Part shown: positions 27,515 to 35,420 of the stretch, in pieces
Position numbering within the stretch: position 1 is the first letter of the stretch
How the letters are laid out: every line of letters begins with the position of its first letter
Assembly: GCA_934162445.1 (NCBI GenBank)
Contig: CAKPIT010000001.1
Location: forward strand, 124,001 to 188,000
Source: an uncultured Bacilli bacterium
GTDB lineage: Bacteria; Bacillota_I; Bacilli_A; RF39; UBA660
Length of the DNA stretch: 64,000 bases
Direction: 5' to 3'
Program-made: the position numbers and the translations under genes
Notes under the pieces: model-generated
Told to the model about the DNA's origin: nothing
Database searches by the model: none
The model's input: only the letters and a program-made list of their open reading frames with translations

Positions 27515-27716
27515 ATAAATGTATTTCTTTTAATTTTAAAAGTTCAACAACGGCATTACTACGCCCTTTGACCCCTAATTTTTGCATCACATTAGAAATA
27601 TGATTTCTAACTGTCTTCTCACTTATTTTAAGAATTAAAGCAATCTCTTTAGTTGCATGCCCCTTAACTAAAAGTTCAAAAACTTCTTTTTCTCTTACTG
27701 TTAATATTCCCATCAT
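27513..27716 (-). CDS. gerE: GerE-like spore regulator (LuxR-type HTH)
   Basis: A 67-residue DNA-binding protein, all helix-turn-helix. The string LTVREKEVFELLV, TKEIA, ISEKTVRNHISNVMQKLG, VKGRS and AVVELL is nearly the same as B. subtilis GerE, which regulates late mother-cell coat genes. The start at 27716 is set by AAAGGGG seven bases upstream, giving about the GerE length; the longer reading from 27746 is unlikely. It lies between spoIIIAH and the GerM gene. A CATANNNTA box sits upstream. Confidence 0.85.
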   Translation of the reverse strand: MMGILTVREKEVFELLVKGHATKEIALILKISEKTVRNHISNVMQKLGVKGRSNAVVELLKLKEIHL

Positions 27717-27753
27717 TTTATACCCCTTTCCAAAAATATCTAGCATTCACTAG

Positions 27754-27762
27754 TAGTTTATG
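27754..27762 (-). promoter_or_regulatory. Candidate sigma-E/sigma-K -10 box before gerE
   Basis: Minus-strand CATAAACTA matches the CATANNNTA -10 of mother-cell sigma factors, about 38 bases before the start. No -35 AC/ATA at exactly 16-17 bases is seen (AC pairs lie 15 and 18 away), and the genome is AT-rich, so this is weak. Confidence 0.35.
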
Positions 27763-27793
27763 AAAAAAAGGCTATTTGTTGTAGATAAAAAAC

Positions 27794-28309
27794 CTAATTA
27801 CCTTCAAATTTAACTGTAATTACTTTTTTTACATCATAATTTTCTTGTATGGTCCGCATAATATTATTAGCAAGCGAAACATCATGTTTCTTAGAAGCAG
27901 CCACCACCGAAATCTTATTTCCTTCTATTTTAACAAAACTATTAAGTTTATAAGTTTTTTTAATAAGTTTCTCTAACTTTTCCTCTTCACCTTCAACAAC
28001 AGATAAATTCTTAAGTTGTTCATATGCATTATTCTTCTCTTCAACTGTTGCATCCTCTTTTGTCATAGTCTTTTTTAATTCCATTTTCTCTTTATCACGC
28101 TCTTCATCAAGACTAACCCGTAAGGCCGTTAAATTATCAACCTCACTAACTGTTTTCTTATTCTTTGCTTTAACTTTATTTTTAGTATCACTCTTATCTA
28201 CTTGATTACTAGCAATTAAAAGATCGTTAGGCATTGTAATATAATAAACACTTAACACTAAGATAAGACTAAAAAGAGTTAAAAACCATAAGTTTTGTTT
28301 ATTAATCAT
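27794..28309 (-). CDS. spoIIIAH: SpoIIIAH-like stage III sporulation protein
   Basis: A 171-residue protein with one N-terminal helix; the start INKQNLWFLTLFSLILVLSV and YYITMPND closely follow B. subtilis SpoIIIAH. Residues about 60-115 are charged helix (LTALRVSLDEERDKEKMEL), and the C-terminal half (SVVEGEEEKLEKLIKK, NKISVVAASKKHD) is the ring-forming domain. In Bacillus it pairs with forespore SpoIIQ to form the A-Q channel across the septal membranes. Only the AH gene of the spoIIIA operon is here. A sigma-E-like promoter lies just upstream. Confidence 0.85.
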   Translation of the reverse strand: MINKQNLWFLTLFSLILVLSVYYITMPNDLLIASNQVDKSDTKNKVKAKNKKTVSEVDNLTALRVSLDEERDKEKMELKKTMTKEDATVEEKNNAYEQLKNLSVVEGEEEKLEKLIKKTYKLNSFVKIEGNKISVVAASKKHDVSLANNIMRTIQENYDVKKVITVKFEGN

Positions 28310-28334
28310 CAGTTTCCTCCTTTTTTACTAATAC

Positions 28335-28361
28335 ACTCTATGAAGGAAAAAATTTATTTAT
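28335..28361 (-). promoter_or_regulatory. Candidate sigma-E promoter of spoIIIAH
   Basis: Minus strand: ATA (28359-28361), 16 bases, CATAGAGT (28335-28342), matching the ATA-N16-CATANNNT consensus of sigma-E. spoIIIA genes are sigma-E dependent in Bacillus. AT-rich DNA makes chance matches possible. Confidence 0.5.
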
Positions 28362-29578
28362 GACTTTAAATTATTAATTGCCTTTAAAACTGCAAGTCGA
28401 CCCATTTGATAAGTAAGAGCTCCTTGTTGATAAGCAATAAACGGCTCTCTTACTGGACCATCACAAGAAATTTCTATTGAAGAGCCTTGGGTAAATGAAC
28501 CACTAGCCATAATAACTTCATCACTATAACCGGGAGTTGGCACAGGAATTGGTAAAACATTCGCATCAATTGGTGATCCACTTTGAATTCCCTGAACGTA
28601 CTTAATTAATTTATCTTTATCACGAAAGACAATATTTAAAACAATATCCGCCCATTTCTCATCATATTTAGGATCCACATCATACCCCAATTTAGCAAGT
28701 AAACATGAGGCAAACTTTGCCGTTTTTAAAGCCGAAGCAACTACTGACGGTGCAAGATAAAGTCCTTCCAAAAAAGACCGATTAGCCCCAAGGCTAGGAC
28801 CAACCATAGCCCCTTCTCCGGGAAGTGTTAATCTTTCAGCACAAAGATCAATTAAATTAGCATCCCCTACTATATATGCTCCATTATTAGCCACACCAGC
28901 CCCTAAATTTTTAATCAAAGACCCAACCACTACTGAAGCCCCTACTTCCAGTGGTTCTTTCGTATCTACAAACTCACAATAACAATTATCAACCATAATA
29001 ATTACATCTTTATCATACTGTCTAATAAAAGAAATAACCTTCTCTAACTTTTCAATCGTTAAACTCTTTCTATTAGAATACCCCTTACTTCTTTGAATCT
29101 CAATTACTTTAATTTTATTAGTTGTAAGAGTCTTCTTAATCTTATCATAATCAAAATCATTATCAATTAAATCAATCTGTTCATAATTAACCCCAAAAGC
29201 CTTTAAACTAGAAGGATTATCCTTAATTCCAATTACTTCATCAAGAGTATCATAAGGCTTTGAAGTAATACTAAGAAGCGTATCATTAGGCCTTAAAAGG
29301 CCAAATAAACACACACATAAAGCATGACTTCCCGAAATAAATTGATTTCTCACTAACGCCTTTTGCCCTTTAAAAATATCACAATAAACTCTTTCTATCT
29401 TATCGCGACCTAAATCATTATAACCATATCCTGTTGTCGTGTTAAAATCAGTCTCCGAAATATTTTCTTTTCGAAAAGCTTCAAGCACTTTTATACTATT
29501 ATATTGTTCAATCTGATCAATCTTTTCAAAAATAGGTTTTACTAAAAGATCAACCTCTTCTACTAACTTATCATCCAT
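28358..29578 (-). CDS. PLP-dependent methionine gamma-lyase/aluminium-resistance family protein (YnbB-like)
   Basis: A 406-residue fold-type I PLP enzyme of the YnbB/aluminium-resistance group. GYGYNDLGRDKIERVYCDIF, FISGSHALCVCLFGLL, IMVDNCYCEFVD and the PLP-lysine region VVGSLIKNLGAGVANNG are family features, and the length is usual. The substrate is uncertain; the fold is related to Cys/Met lyases. The start overlaps the SDR stop by one base (TAATG), indicating an operon with it. Confidence 0.8.
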   Translation of the reverse strand: MDDKLVEEVDLLVKPIFEKIDQIEQYNSIKVLEAFRKENISETDFNTTTGYGYNDLGRDKIERVYCDIFKGQKALVRNQFISGSHALCVCLFGLLRPNDTLLSITSKPYDTLDEVIGIKDNPSSLKAFGVNYEQIDLIDNDFDYDKIKKTLTTNKIKVIEIQRSKGYSNRKSLTIEKLEKVISFIRQYDKDVIIMVDNCYCEFVDTKEPLEVGASVVVGSLIKNLGAGVANNGAYIVGDANLIDLCAERLTLPGEGAMVGPSLGANRSFLEGLYLAPSVVASALKTAKFASCLLAKLGYDVDPKYDEKWADIVLNIVFRDKDKLIKYVQGIQSGSPIDANVLPIPVPTPGYSDEVIMASGSFTQGSSIEISCDGPVREPFIAYQQGALTYQMGRLAVLKAINNLKS

Positions 29579-30309
29579 TACCGTTTACAACCCCCATCTA
29601 TTCTTATAATTGCATCATTAATATAACTAGCATCATCACTCATTAAAAAGTAAACAAGTTTAGCAACCTCAGAAGGCTCCCCAAATCTCTTAGCTAAAAT
29701 CTTTCTTGTTTCTCTTTTTCTAAAACTATCAGATAAATTACTATTCATATCAGTATTAATCCAACCCGGACAAACAGCATTAACACATACATAAGGAGCT
29801 AAATAATTAGCAAAATTATGTGTCAAAGAAATAATTCCTGCCTTTGATGCATCATAATCAACACTTTCCATATAAGGAGTATCAATTCCATTCGTAGATC
29901 CAATATTAATAATCTTACCTCGCTTATTGTCATACATCATCTTTCCAAACTTCTTGCACATTAAATAAGTCCCAATTAAATTAACATTTAAAACCTTTAA
30001 AAACTCCTCTTTATCTTTAAGTTCAAAATCATTATCAAGTGCAATCCCGGCATTATTTACCAAACCATCAAGATGATCAAAATATTTACGAACAGCAGAC
30101 ACTAAAAAATCAATATCCATCTCCTTACCAATATCACATTTCATCACATAACAATTTATTCCATATTTTTCTTCAAGTTCCTTCTTAAAAAGCATTGTAT
30201 CTTTCTTTTTACTTTTATAAGTAATTAAAAGATCATGTTTATTTTTAGCAAACTCTATTGCCATTGCCCTTCCAATTCCTCTACTTGCTCCTGTAATTAA
30301 AATATTCAT
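29578..30309 (-). CDS. Short-chain dehydrogenase/reductase (FabG-like)
   Basis: A 243-residue SDR. The Rossmann motif is ITGASRGIGRAMAIEF, NNAGIALD follows, and the catalytic Ser in GSTNG, Tyr and Lys in YDASKAG are present. PGWINTDM and IIRIDGGC close the fold. It resembles 3-oxoacyl-ACP reductases, but an isolated gene cannot be assigned a substrate. It is coupled to the PLP enzyme gene. Confidence 0.85.
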   Translation of the reverse strand: MNILITGASRGIGRAMAIEFAKNKHDLLITYKSKKKDTMLFKKELEEKYGINCYVMKCDIGKEMDIDFLVSAVRKYFDHLDGLVNNAGIALDNDFELKDKEEFLKVLNVNLIGTYLMCKKFGKMMYDNKRGKIINIGSTNGIDTPYMESVDYDASKAGIISLTHNFANYLAPYVCVNAVCPGWINTDMNSNLSDSFRKRETRKILAKRFGEPSEVAKLVYFLMSDDASYINDAIIRIDGGCKR

Positions 30310-30394
30310 ATTTTCACCTCATCTATGTTTCCTATTATAACTTGCCCATAATATTTTGCAAGCGTTTTTCACAAAAAAATCAAAATTAAACGTT

Positions 30395-30424
30395 AAATTA
30401 AAAGAAGTATAATTTTTATACTTC
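30395..30424 (-). terminator. Terminator of the VirB2-like gene
   Basis: Minus strand: GAAGTATAA-AAA-TTATACTTC (nine pairs), then TTTT. Confidence 0.7.
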
Positions 30425-30438
30425 AGTTTTAACTAAAT

Positions 30439-30876
30439 TTAAAATTTTCCACTTGATCCGCCATGAAGAGTCCCACTACTAGATTGATGAACATCACTAT
30501 GTTCCCCACTAGTATCTAAACTCTCACTAGTAGCACTCCCACTACTTTGAATAGTAGTAGCCTTACTTCTAGCCGCTTCCCAACAAGAAGTAATATTAAG
30601 TCCTCCTGAATTATCTGGTAACCATGTCATTATTAAATTAACAATCGTTGGTAAAAAGAAAATAATAAGAGCTGCTCCTACTTTAGAAATGATTGACTTT
30701 AATAATCCCTTCTTCTCAGGATCAGTAACAGCCCCAAATAATGAAATAGCTAAACTAACAATAAGAATAATTGGTACAATAATACAAATAAGCATAAACG
30801 CCGTTTGTGTTATTGACAAAATATTGACAAGTGCATAATCACTACAAGCATCTGCCGTTGCTAATAAATATATCAT
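30439..30876 (-). CDS. VirB2/TrbC-like two-helix membrane protein
   Basis: A 145-residue protein. Two membrane helices (about 26-47 and 62-85) are joined by a short charged loop, and the first outside part holds a Cys pair (residues 11 and 102 by reading). The C-terminal tail is Ser/Gly-rich. The layout is like VirB2/TrbC pilins, and a similar short family is common in gut low-GC Firmicutes, but no type IV secretion genes are near. The start is an ATG behind AGGAGG, and the gene is 12 bases from trmR. Function unknown. Confidence 0.6.
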   Translation of the reverse strand: MIYLLATADACSDYALVNILSITQTAFMLICIIVPIILIVSLAISLFGAVTDPEKKGLLKSIISKVGAALIIFFLPTIVNLIMTWLPDNSGGLNITSCWEAARSKATTIQSSGSATSESLDTSGEHSDVHQSSSGTLHGGSSGKF

Positions 30877-30887
30877 AACAAATCCTC

Positions 30888-31490
30888 CTAATCACCCTTT
30901 TTAAAACTAACCGCAATTCCATCACCCACATCATGAATTACTGTCTCATAATTATCATTTTCCTTAAGAAAAGTAATATAATCTTTAATTTTTCTCACAA
31001 TTCCCCGAACATTACGACTACTAATTTCCTTTTCATTTTTCTTAACAAGACCATGAAAATACATATTATCCGTAATAATAACGCCATCATTATTCAAATT
31101 CCTTTCAAAAAGCTCAAAGAATTTAATATTTTGTGATTTCGCTGCATCAATAAAAATCAAATCAAATTTACCCGGTAACCGCACATTCAAAGCATCATTA
31201 AAAATAAGGGTAATTCTATCTTCAAGATGCATCTTTTTAACATTATTTAGTGCTTCTAAATATCTTTTCTCATCTCTTTCAATTGAAGTAACCTTCAAAT
31301 TAGGATTACATAAGCACATCATAATTGCTGAATATCCAATCGCTGTTCCAATTTCTAAAACACTTTTAATTTGATGTTTAATGATAAAGGTTGTTAAAAA
31401 TTCAATGCCATCATCCTGCATTATTGGGACTTTATTTATAATTGCATAATCTTTAATTTCTCTTACTAACCGGTATTTATTTTCTACCAT
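30888..31490 (-). CDS. trmR: tRNA 5-hydroxyuridine methyltransferase (TrmR/YrrM-like)
   Basis: A 200-residue class I O-methyltransferase. SVLEIGTAIGYSAIMM is the SAM motif, followed by SIERDEKRYLEA and DLIFIDAAKSQNIKFFEL, typical of the YrrM/TrmR family. In B. subtilis it methylates 5-hydroxyuridine at tRNA position 34. The start at 31490 follows GGTG and overlaps mltG by 7 bases. The order ireB-ruvX-DUF1292-mltG-trmR is that of Bacillus. Confidence 0.85.
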   Translation of the reverse strand: MVENKYRLVREIKDYAIINKVPIMQDDGIEFLTTFIIKHQIKSVLEIGTAIGYSAIMMCLCNPNLKVTSIERDEKRYLEALNNVKKMHLEDRITLIFNDALNVRLPGKFDLIFIDAAKSQNIKFFELFERNLNNDGVIITDNMYFHGLVKKNEKEISSRNVRGIVRKIKDYITFLKENDNYETVIHDVGDGIAVSFKKGD

Positions 31491-32548
31491 ATCCAATCAC
31501 CACTATCTTTTAGTTCCTTAACTTTCGCTTGATGTTCCTTAGCACTCTTCATAAAATAAACTTTTCGATTCTTATCTGCTACAAAATATAAATAATCTGA
31601 AGTTTCTGGATAAAGAGAAGCTAAAATACTACTAAGAGATGGATTACATATTGGTCCCACTGGTAACTTTCCAGCCATCTTTGAACTCCTTGTATTATAA
31701 GGATTATAAGTATTAAACATCTCTGTTGTTAAATCCTTATCCATACTCTCTTTAAATGCATAATAAGTAGTCACATCACTACCAAGATTCATATTCTTCC
31801 TAAGTCTATTATTAAACACACTAACAATAAACTTTCTATCACTATCACTAACCCCTTCAAGTTCGGCCATACTGGCTAAAGTCATTATACTATGAATATT
31901 ATTTTTTTGTAAATCACTCTTATATGACTCTAATTTTTTCTCTTCTTCATCAAGTAAAGTTGTAATAATCTTTTCACTAGTCAAATCATCTTTCACAAAC
32001 TCATAAGTATCAGGGAACAAATATCCTTCAAGTTTATAATAAATATCTGAATTTAAAATATCTTCTGTTAAAAACCAATATTTATTAATCAAATTCCCTA
32101 AAAATTCTGTATCATTTATTTTATTTAAAAAATCATCTTTACTAATATTTGTTTCTTTTTCAATTAAAGTAGCATAATCACTAACCGTCTTTCCCTCTTT
32201 AAAAGTAAGTATTAAAAGTGATGATTTAGACATTTTACCTTCATAAAGTTCACTAACAATATCTTTTAAACTCATACTTTTAGTAAGCAAATAAGTTGAT
32301 GCTTTTAAAGATGAAACATGATTAAGTTTCAAATAAAGCTTAAAAAAGAACTCATTTCTTATTAATCCCTTGTCCTTTAAAGTCTTAGCAATATTACTAG
32401 TACTCATTCCACTAGGAATCACCACTTCAATCTTTGCCTTACTACTTTTATCAACCGGACTACTATTATAAGTATAAACTCCAAAACATGCTATAAAAAT
32501 AATACCTAAAAAAGAAAGAATAAGAGCCAACATCCGCATCTTCTTCAT
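31484..32548 (-). CDS. mltG: Endolytic murein transglycosylase MltG
   Basis: A 354-residue membrane-anchored enzyme: one helix (about 8-27), LysM-like domain (EVVIPSGMSTSNIAKTLKDK), then the YceG core with catalytic Glu229 in LASMAELEG and GSDVTTYYAF. It cuts nascent glycan strands to set their length. It lies in the conserved ireB-ruvX block and overlaps trmR by 7 bases. Confidence 0.88.
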   Translation of the reverse strand: MKKMRMLALILSFLGIIFIACFGVYTYNSSPVDKSSKAKIEVVIPSGMSTSNIAKTLKDKGLIRNEFFFKLYLKLNHVSSLKASTYLLTKSMSLKDIVSELYEGKMSKSSLLILTFKEGKTVSDYATLIEKETNISKDDFLNKINDTEFLGNLINKYWFLTEDILNSDIYYKLEGYLFPDTYEFVKDDLTSEKIITTLLDEEEKKLESYKSDLQKNNIHSIMTLASMAELEGVSDSDRKFIVSVFNNRLRKNMNLGSDVTTYYAFKESMDKDLTTEMFNTYNPYNTRSSKMAGKLPVGPICNPSLSSILASLYPETSDYLYFVADKNRKVYFMKSAKEHQAKVKELKDSGDWIW

Positions 32549-32563
32549 TACTAAGCTCCTTTT

Positions 32564-32848
32564 CTATTCTTGATTGTTTTCCGTTTGATTTTTAACTTCT
32601 TCTTGAATTGTTTCTAAAATTTTATCAATAATATCCCATTCTCTATCAGTCTCAATTGGATCCAAACTTGTACTACCCTTTACATAAGAATTAGCAAAAA
32701 CTTGTATATTTCCATCTTCATCTTGAGAATGATCAGTATAAACTACATAACTTTTATCTGTCTCTTCATTATCAAATGTAAGTAATACATCATACTCCGT
32801 TTCATTTCCATATTCATCTTTTAACGTAAATTTATCCTTAAATTCCAT
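32564..32848 (-). CDS. DUF1292 family protein
   Basis: A 94-residue small acidic protein: FTLKDEYGNETEYDVLLTFD, KSYVVYTDHSQDEDGNI and a final helix with WDIIDKILETI. This is the DUF1292 (YrzB) family found between ruvX and mltG in Firmicutes, with no established function. It is one base from ruvX. Confidence 0.85.
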   Translation of the reverse strand: MEFKDKFTLKDEYGNETEYDVLLTFDNEETDKSYVVYTDHSQDEDGNIQVFANSYVKGSTSLDPIETDREWDIIDKILETIQEEVKNQTENNQE

Positions 32849-32849
32849 T

Positions 32850-33263
32850 CTATTTTCTCCTATCTAAATAAGTTTGTAATATAATTGTAGCAGCCACTTT
32901 ATCAACTACTTTTTTTCGTTTACTACGTCTTTCATTACCCATAATCAAAAGATTGTTAGCACTAACCGTCGTTAATCTTTCATCTTCCAAATAAACCGGT
33001 AATTTAAATTCATCTTCCAGTCTTTTTTTAAACTTTAAAGTCTCCTCCGCTCTTGGTCCAAGACTATTATTCATATTTTTAGGAAACCCCAGCACTAATC
33101 CTTCAACTTTTAAAGAATCAATAATTTCTTTAAGTTCTAAAAGACAAGCCTCAGGATTATTATCATGATGTAACACCTTATAAGAACTAGCAATCACGCC
33201 CAGTTTATCACTAACAGCAAGCCCAATTGTCCGTGTTCCAAGGTCAAGTCCTAAATAGCGCAT
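32850..33263 (-). CDS. ruvX: RuvX/YqgF pre-16S rRNA nuclease / resolvase-like
   Basis: A 137-residue RNase-H-fold protein. YLGLDLGTRTIGLAVSD is the metal-binding start, LGFPKNMNNSLG follows, and LEDERLTTVSA is near the end. YqgF family members process the 5' end of 16S rRNA or resolve junctions. The stop overlaps neighbours closely, with a one-base gap to DUF1292 and overlap with ireB. Confidence 0.88.
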   Translation of the reverse strand: MRYLGLDLGTRTIGLAVSDKLGVIASSYKVLHHDNNPEACLLELKEIIDSLKVEGLVLGFPKNMNNSLGPRAEETLKFKKRLEDEFKLPVYLEDERLTTVSANNLLIMGNERRSKRKKVVDKVAATIILQTYLDRRK

Positions 33264-33508
33264 TATTTATTTAAAAAATTAAGAAGTAAAACCTCTACCA
33301 TTTTACTACGATCGATTGTTTTAATTTTACTACGCGCATCATGATAACTAGAAATATATCCAAGATCACCACTGATTAAATATCCTACAATTTGATCAAC
33401 TGGATTATATCCCCTTTCTTTAAGAGCATTATAAACTTCAACTAATAATTTATGTACTTCCATGTTGTCATTACTAACCAACTTAAAAAGTCTTGTCTTA
33501 TCTTCCAT
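33263..33508 (-). CDS. ireB: IreB family regulatory phosphoprotein
   Basis: An 81-residue protein with VYNALKERGYNPVDQIVGYL, SGDLGYISSYHDAR and a C-terminal helix, as in IreB/YrzL. In Enterococcus IreB is phosphorylated by IreK and affects cephalosporin tolerance. It opens the block ahead of ruvX; alaS, its usual upstream neighbour, is not here. Confidence 0.88.
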   Translation of the reverse strand: MEDKTRLFKLVSNDNMEVHKLLVEVYNALKERGYNPVDQIVGYLISGDLGYISSYHDARSKIKTIDRSKMVEVLLLNFLNK

Positions 33509-33576
33509 ATCTCCTCCTACAATTATAAATCTATTTTAACATTAATAATAGGGAAATTCAAGGAGTTCTTTACCAA

Positions 33577-33603
33577 AAGAAAAACTAGTAAGATTTACTA
33601 GTT
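33577..33603 (-). terminator. Terminator of the ABC exporter operon
   Basis: Minus strand: AACTAGTAA-ATC-TTACTAGTT (nine pairs) followed by TTTCTTTT. Confidence 0.8.
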
Positions 33604-33605
33604 AA

Positions 33606-35420
33606 TTACATTATTTCTTCAAATTGAGAATTATAAAGTTCCGCATATTCCCCATTTTTCTTTAATAATTCTTCATGATTACCAACTTCTACAATATCGC
33701 CATCTTTCATAACCAAAATCAAATTAGCATTTTTAATTGTCGATAACCTATGGGCAATAACAAAACTTGTTCTTCCTTCCATCAAATGATCCATCGCTTT
33801 TTGAATTAAAGATTCCATTCTCGTATCAACACTACTAGTAGCCTCATCCAAAATAAGAATCTTTGGATTTTTCAAAATAACCCGAGCAATTGTCAACAGC
33901 TGTTTTTGGCCACTTGAAACATTATCACTATCTTCATTAATGACCATATCATATCCTTCGGGTAATGTTCTAATAAAGTGATCGACATGACTAGCAATCG
34001 CTGCATCATACACTTTCTCATCAGACGCCATTAAATCACCATAGCGAATATTTTCTTTTATTGTATCACTATATAACCACGTATCTTGTAATACCATTCC
34101 AAAAAGGCTTCGTAAGTCATCACGCCTCATATCTCTAATGTCAACGCCATCAATCTTAATTGAACCAGAATCAACATCATAAAAACGCATTAATAACTTA
34201 ACAATTGTCGTCTTTCCAGCCCCCGTTGGGCCAACGATTGCAATCTTCTCACCATTATGAACACTAGCATTAAAATCGTGAATAATCGTTTTGTTTTTTA
34301 AATAACCAAACCGAACGTTAGTAAATGTTACCTCATTACCCATCTTATCAATATCATAAGTAATATTTGTCTTATCAGGAACTTCCTCCTCTTCTTCTAA
34401 AAACTCAAAAATTCGTTCAGAAGATGCTATCATTGATTGAATCATATTAATAATATAAGCAAGTTGAGCTAAAGGATTCATAAAGTTTCTAACATATTGA
34501 GAAAAAGATAAAATATCTCCTACTTCAATTTGGTTTTTAATAACCAAAATTCCTCCCAAAATAGAAATAAAAACATAACCCAAATTACCAATAAAATTCA
34601 TAATTGGTTGCATAAGTCCAGAGAAAAATTGTGCTTTCCAACTAGATTCATATAACTTTTCATTATTCTTTAAAAACTCATCTTGAACCTTCTTCTCACC
34701 ATTAAAAAGTTTAACAATAACATTTCCACTATAAGCTTCTTCAATTGTTCCATTAATATCTCCTAAAAACTTCTGTTGATTTAAGAAATATTTTTGAGAA
34801 TGTTTCATAATAAACCCAAGCATAAAAAAGGCAATTGGAATAATTATTAATGTTACTAAAGTCATCAATGGACTAATTGAAAGCATCATCACAACAACAC
34901 CAATTAAAGTAGTAAGCGAAGTTAAAACTTGGGAAATAGATTGATCTAAACTCTGTGATAAAGTATCAACATCATTAGTAACTCGTGATAAAATCTCCCC
35001 TGTCGTTTTCTTTTCAAAATAAGCAAGTGGTAACTTTTGCATCTTCTTAAAAATTTCTTCTCTTAATCTAAACGTAACTTTTTGGTTAACTCCACTCATA
35101 ATAAAAGCTTGTAAATACGAAAATAGTGAACTAATAATATATAAACATAAAAGCGTTAAAAGAATTCCCGCAATCTTATCAAAATTAATTCCCTTAGTAG
35201 TTCCTAACACTTTACCAACAAGGCCATTAAATATCTCAGTTGTCGCTTTTCCCATTATCTTAGGACCAACAATTGAAAAAACCGAACTGAAAATAGCTAA
35301 AAAACAAACAAAGAATAAACTAACTTTATATCTAGATAGATACTTAATAAGTTTTTTTAATGTCCCTTTAAAATCCTTAGCCTTCGCATCATTTATAGAT
35401 TTCACTCTTCCTCTAGGCAT
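33606..35420 (-). CDS. ABC exporter subunit with canonical ATP site (heterodimeric multidrug type)
   Basis: A 604-residue half-transporter: six membrane helices (about 25-330), then the ATPase. Walker A is GPTGAGKTT, the signature is VSSGQKQLL, Walker B is ILILDEATS with Glu, and the H-loop is IAHRLST. Overlaps the upstream subunit by 8 bases. With its partner it forms a BmrCD-like exporter; its Walker A/B with the partner's VSGGQ signature would make the active site. Substrates are unknown. Confidence 0.88.
   Translation of the reverse strand: MPRGRVKSINDAKAKDFKGTLKKLIKYLSRYKVSLFFVCFLAIFSSVFSIVGPKIMGKATTEIFNGLVGKVLGTTKGINFDKIAGILLTLLCLYIISSLFSYLQAFIMSGVNQKVTFRLREEIFKKMQKLPLAYFEKKTTGEILSRVTNDVDTLSQSLDQSISQVLTSLTTLIGVVVMMLSISPLMTLVTLIIIPIAFFMLGFIMKHSQKYFLNQQKFLGDINGTIEEAYSGNVIVKLFNGEKKVQDEFLKNNEKLYESSWKAQFFSGLMQPIMNFIGNLGYVFISILGGILVIKNQIEVGDILSFSQYVRNFMNPLAQLAYIINMIQSMIASSERIFEFLEEEEEVPDKTNITYDIDKMGNEVTFTNVRFGYLKNKTIIHDFNASVHNGEKIAIVGPTGAGKTTIVKLLMRFYDVDSGSIKIDGVDIRDMRRDDLRSLFGMVLQDTWLYSDTIKENIRYGDLMASDEKVYDAAIASHVDHFIRTLPEGYDMVINEDSDNVSSGQKQLLTIARVILKNPKILILDEATSSVDTRMESLIQKAMDHLMEGRTSFVIAHRLSTIKNANLILVMKDGDIVEVGNHEELLKKNGEYAELYNSQFEEIM

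Noticed and set aside
27754..27762. A complete sigma-K promoter for gerE
   Set aside because: Only the -10 box matches; the nearest AC pairs lie 15 and 18 bases away instead of 16-17.
30439..30876. A type IV secretion or conjugation locus
   Set aside because: Only one VirB2-like protein is present; no ATPase, coupling protein or relaxase is near.
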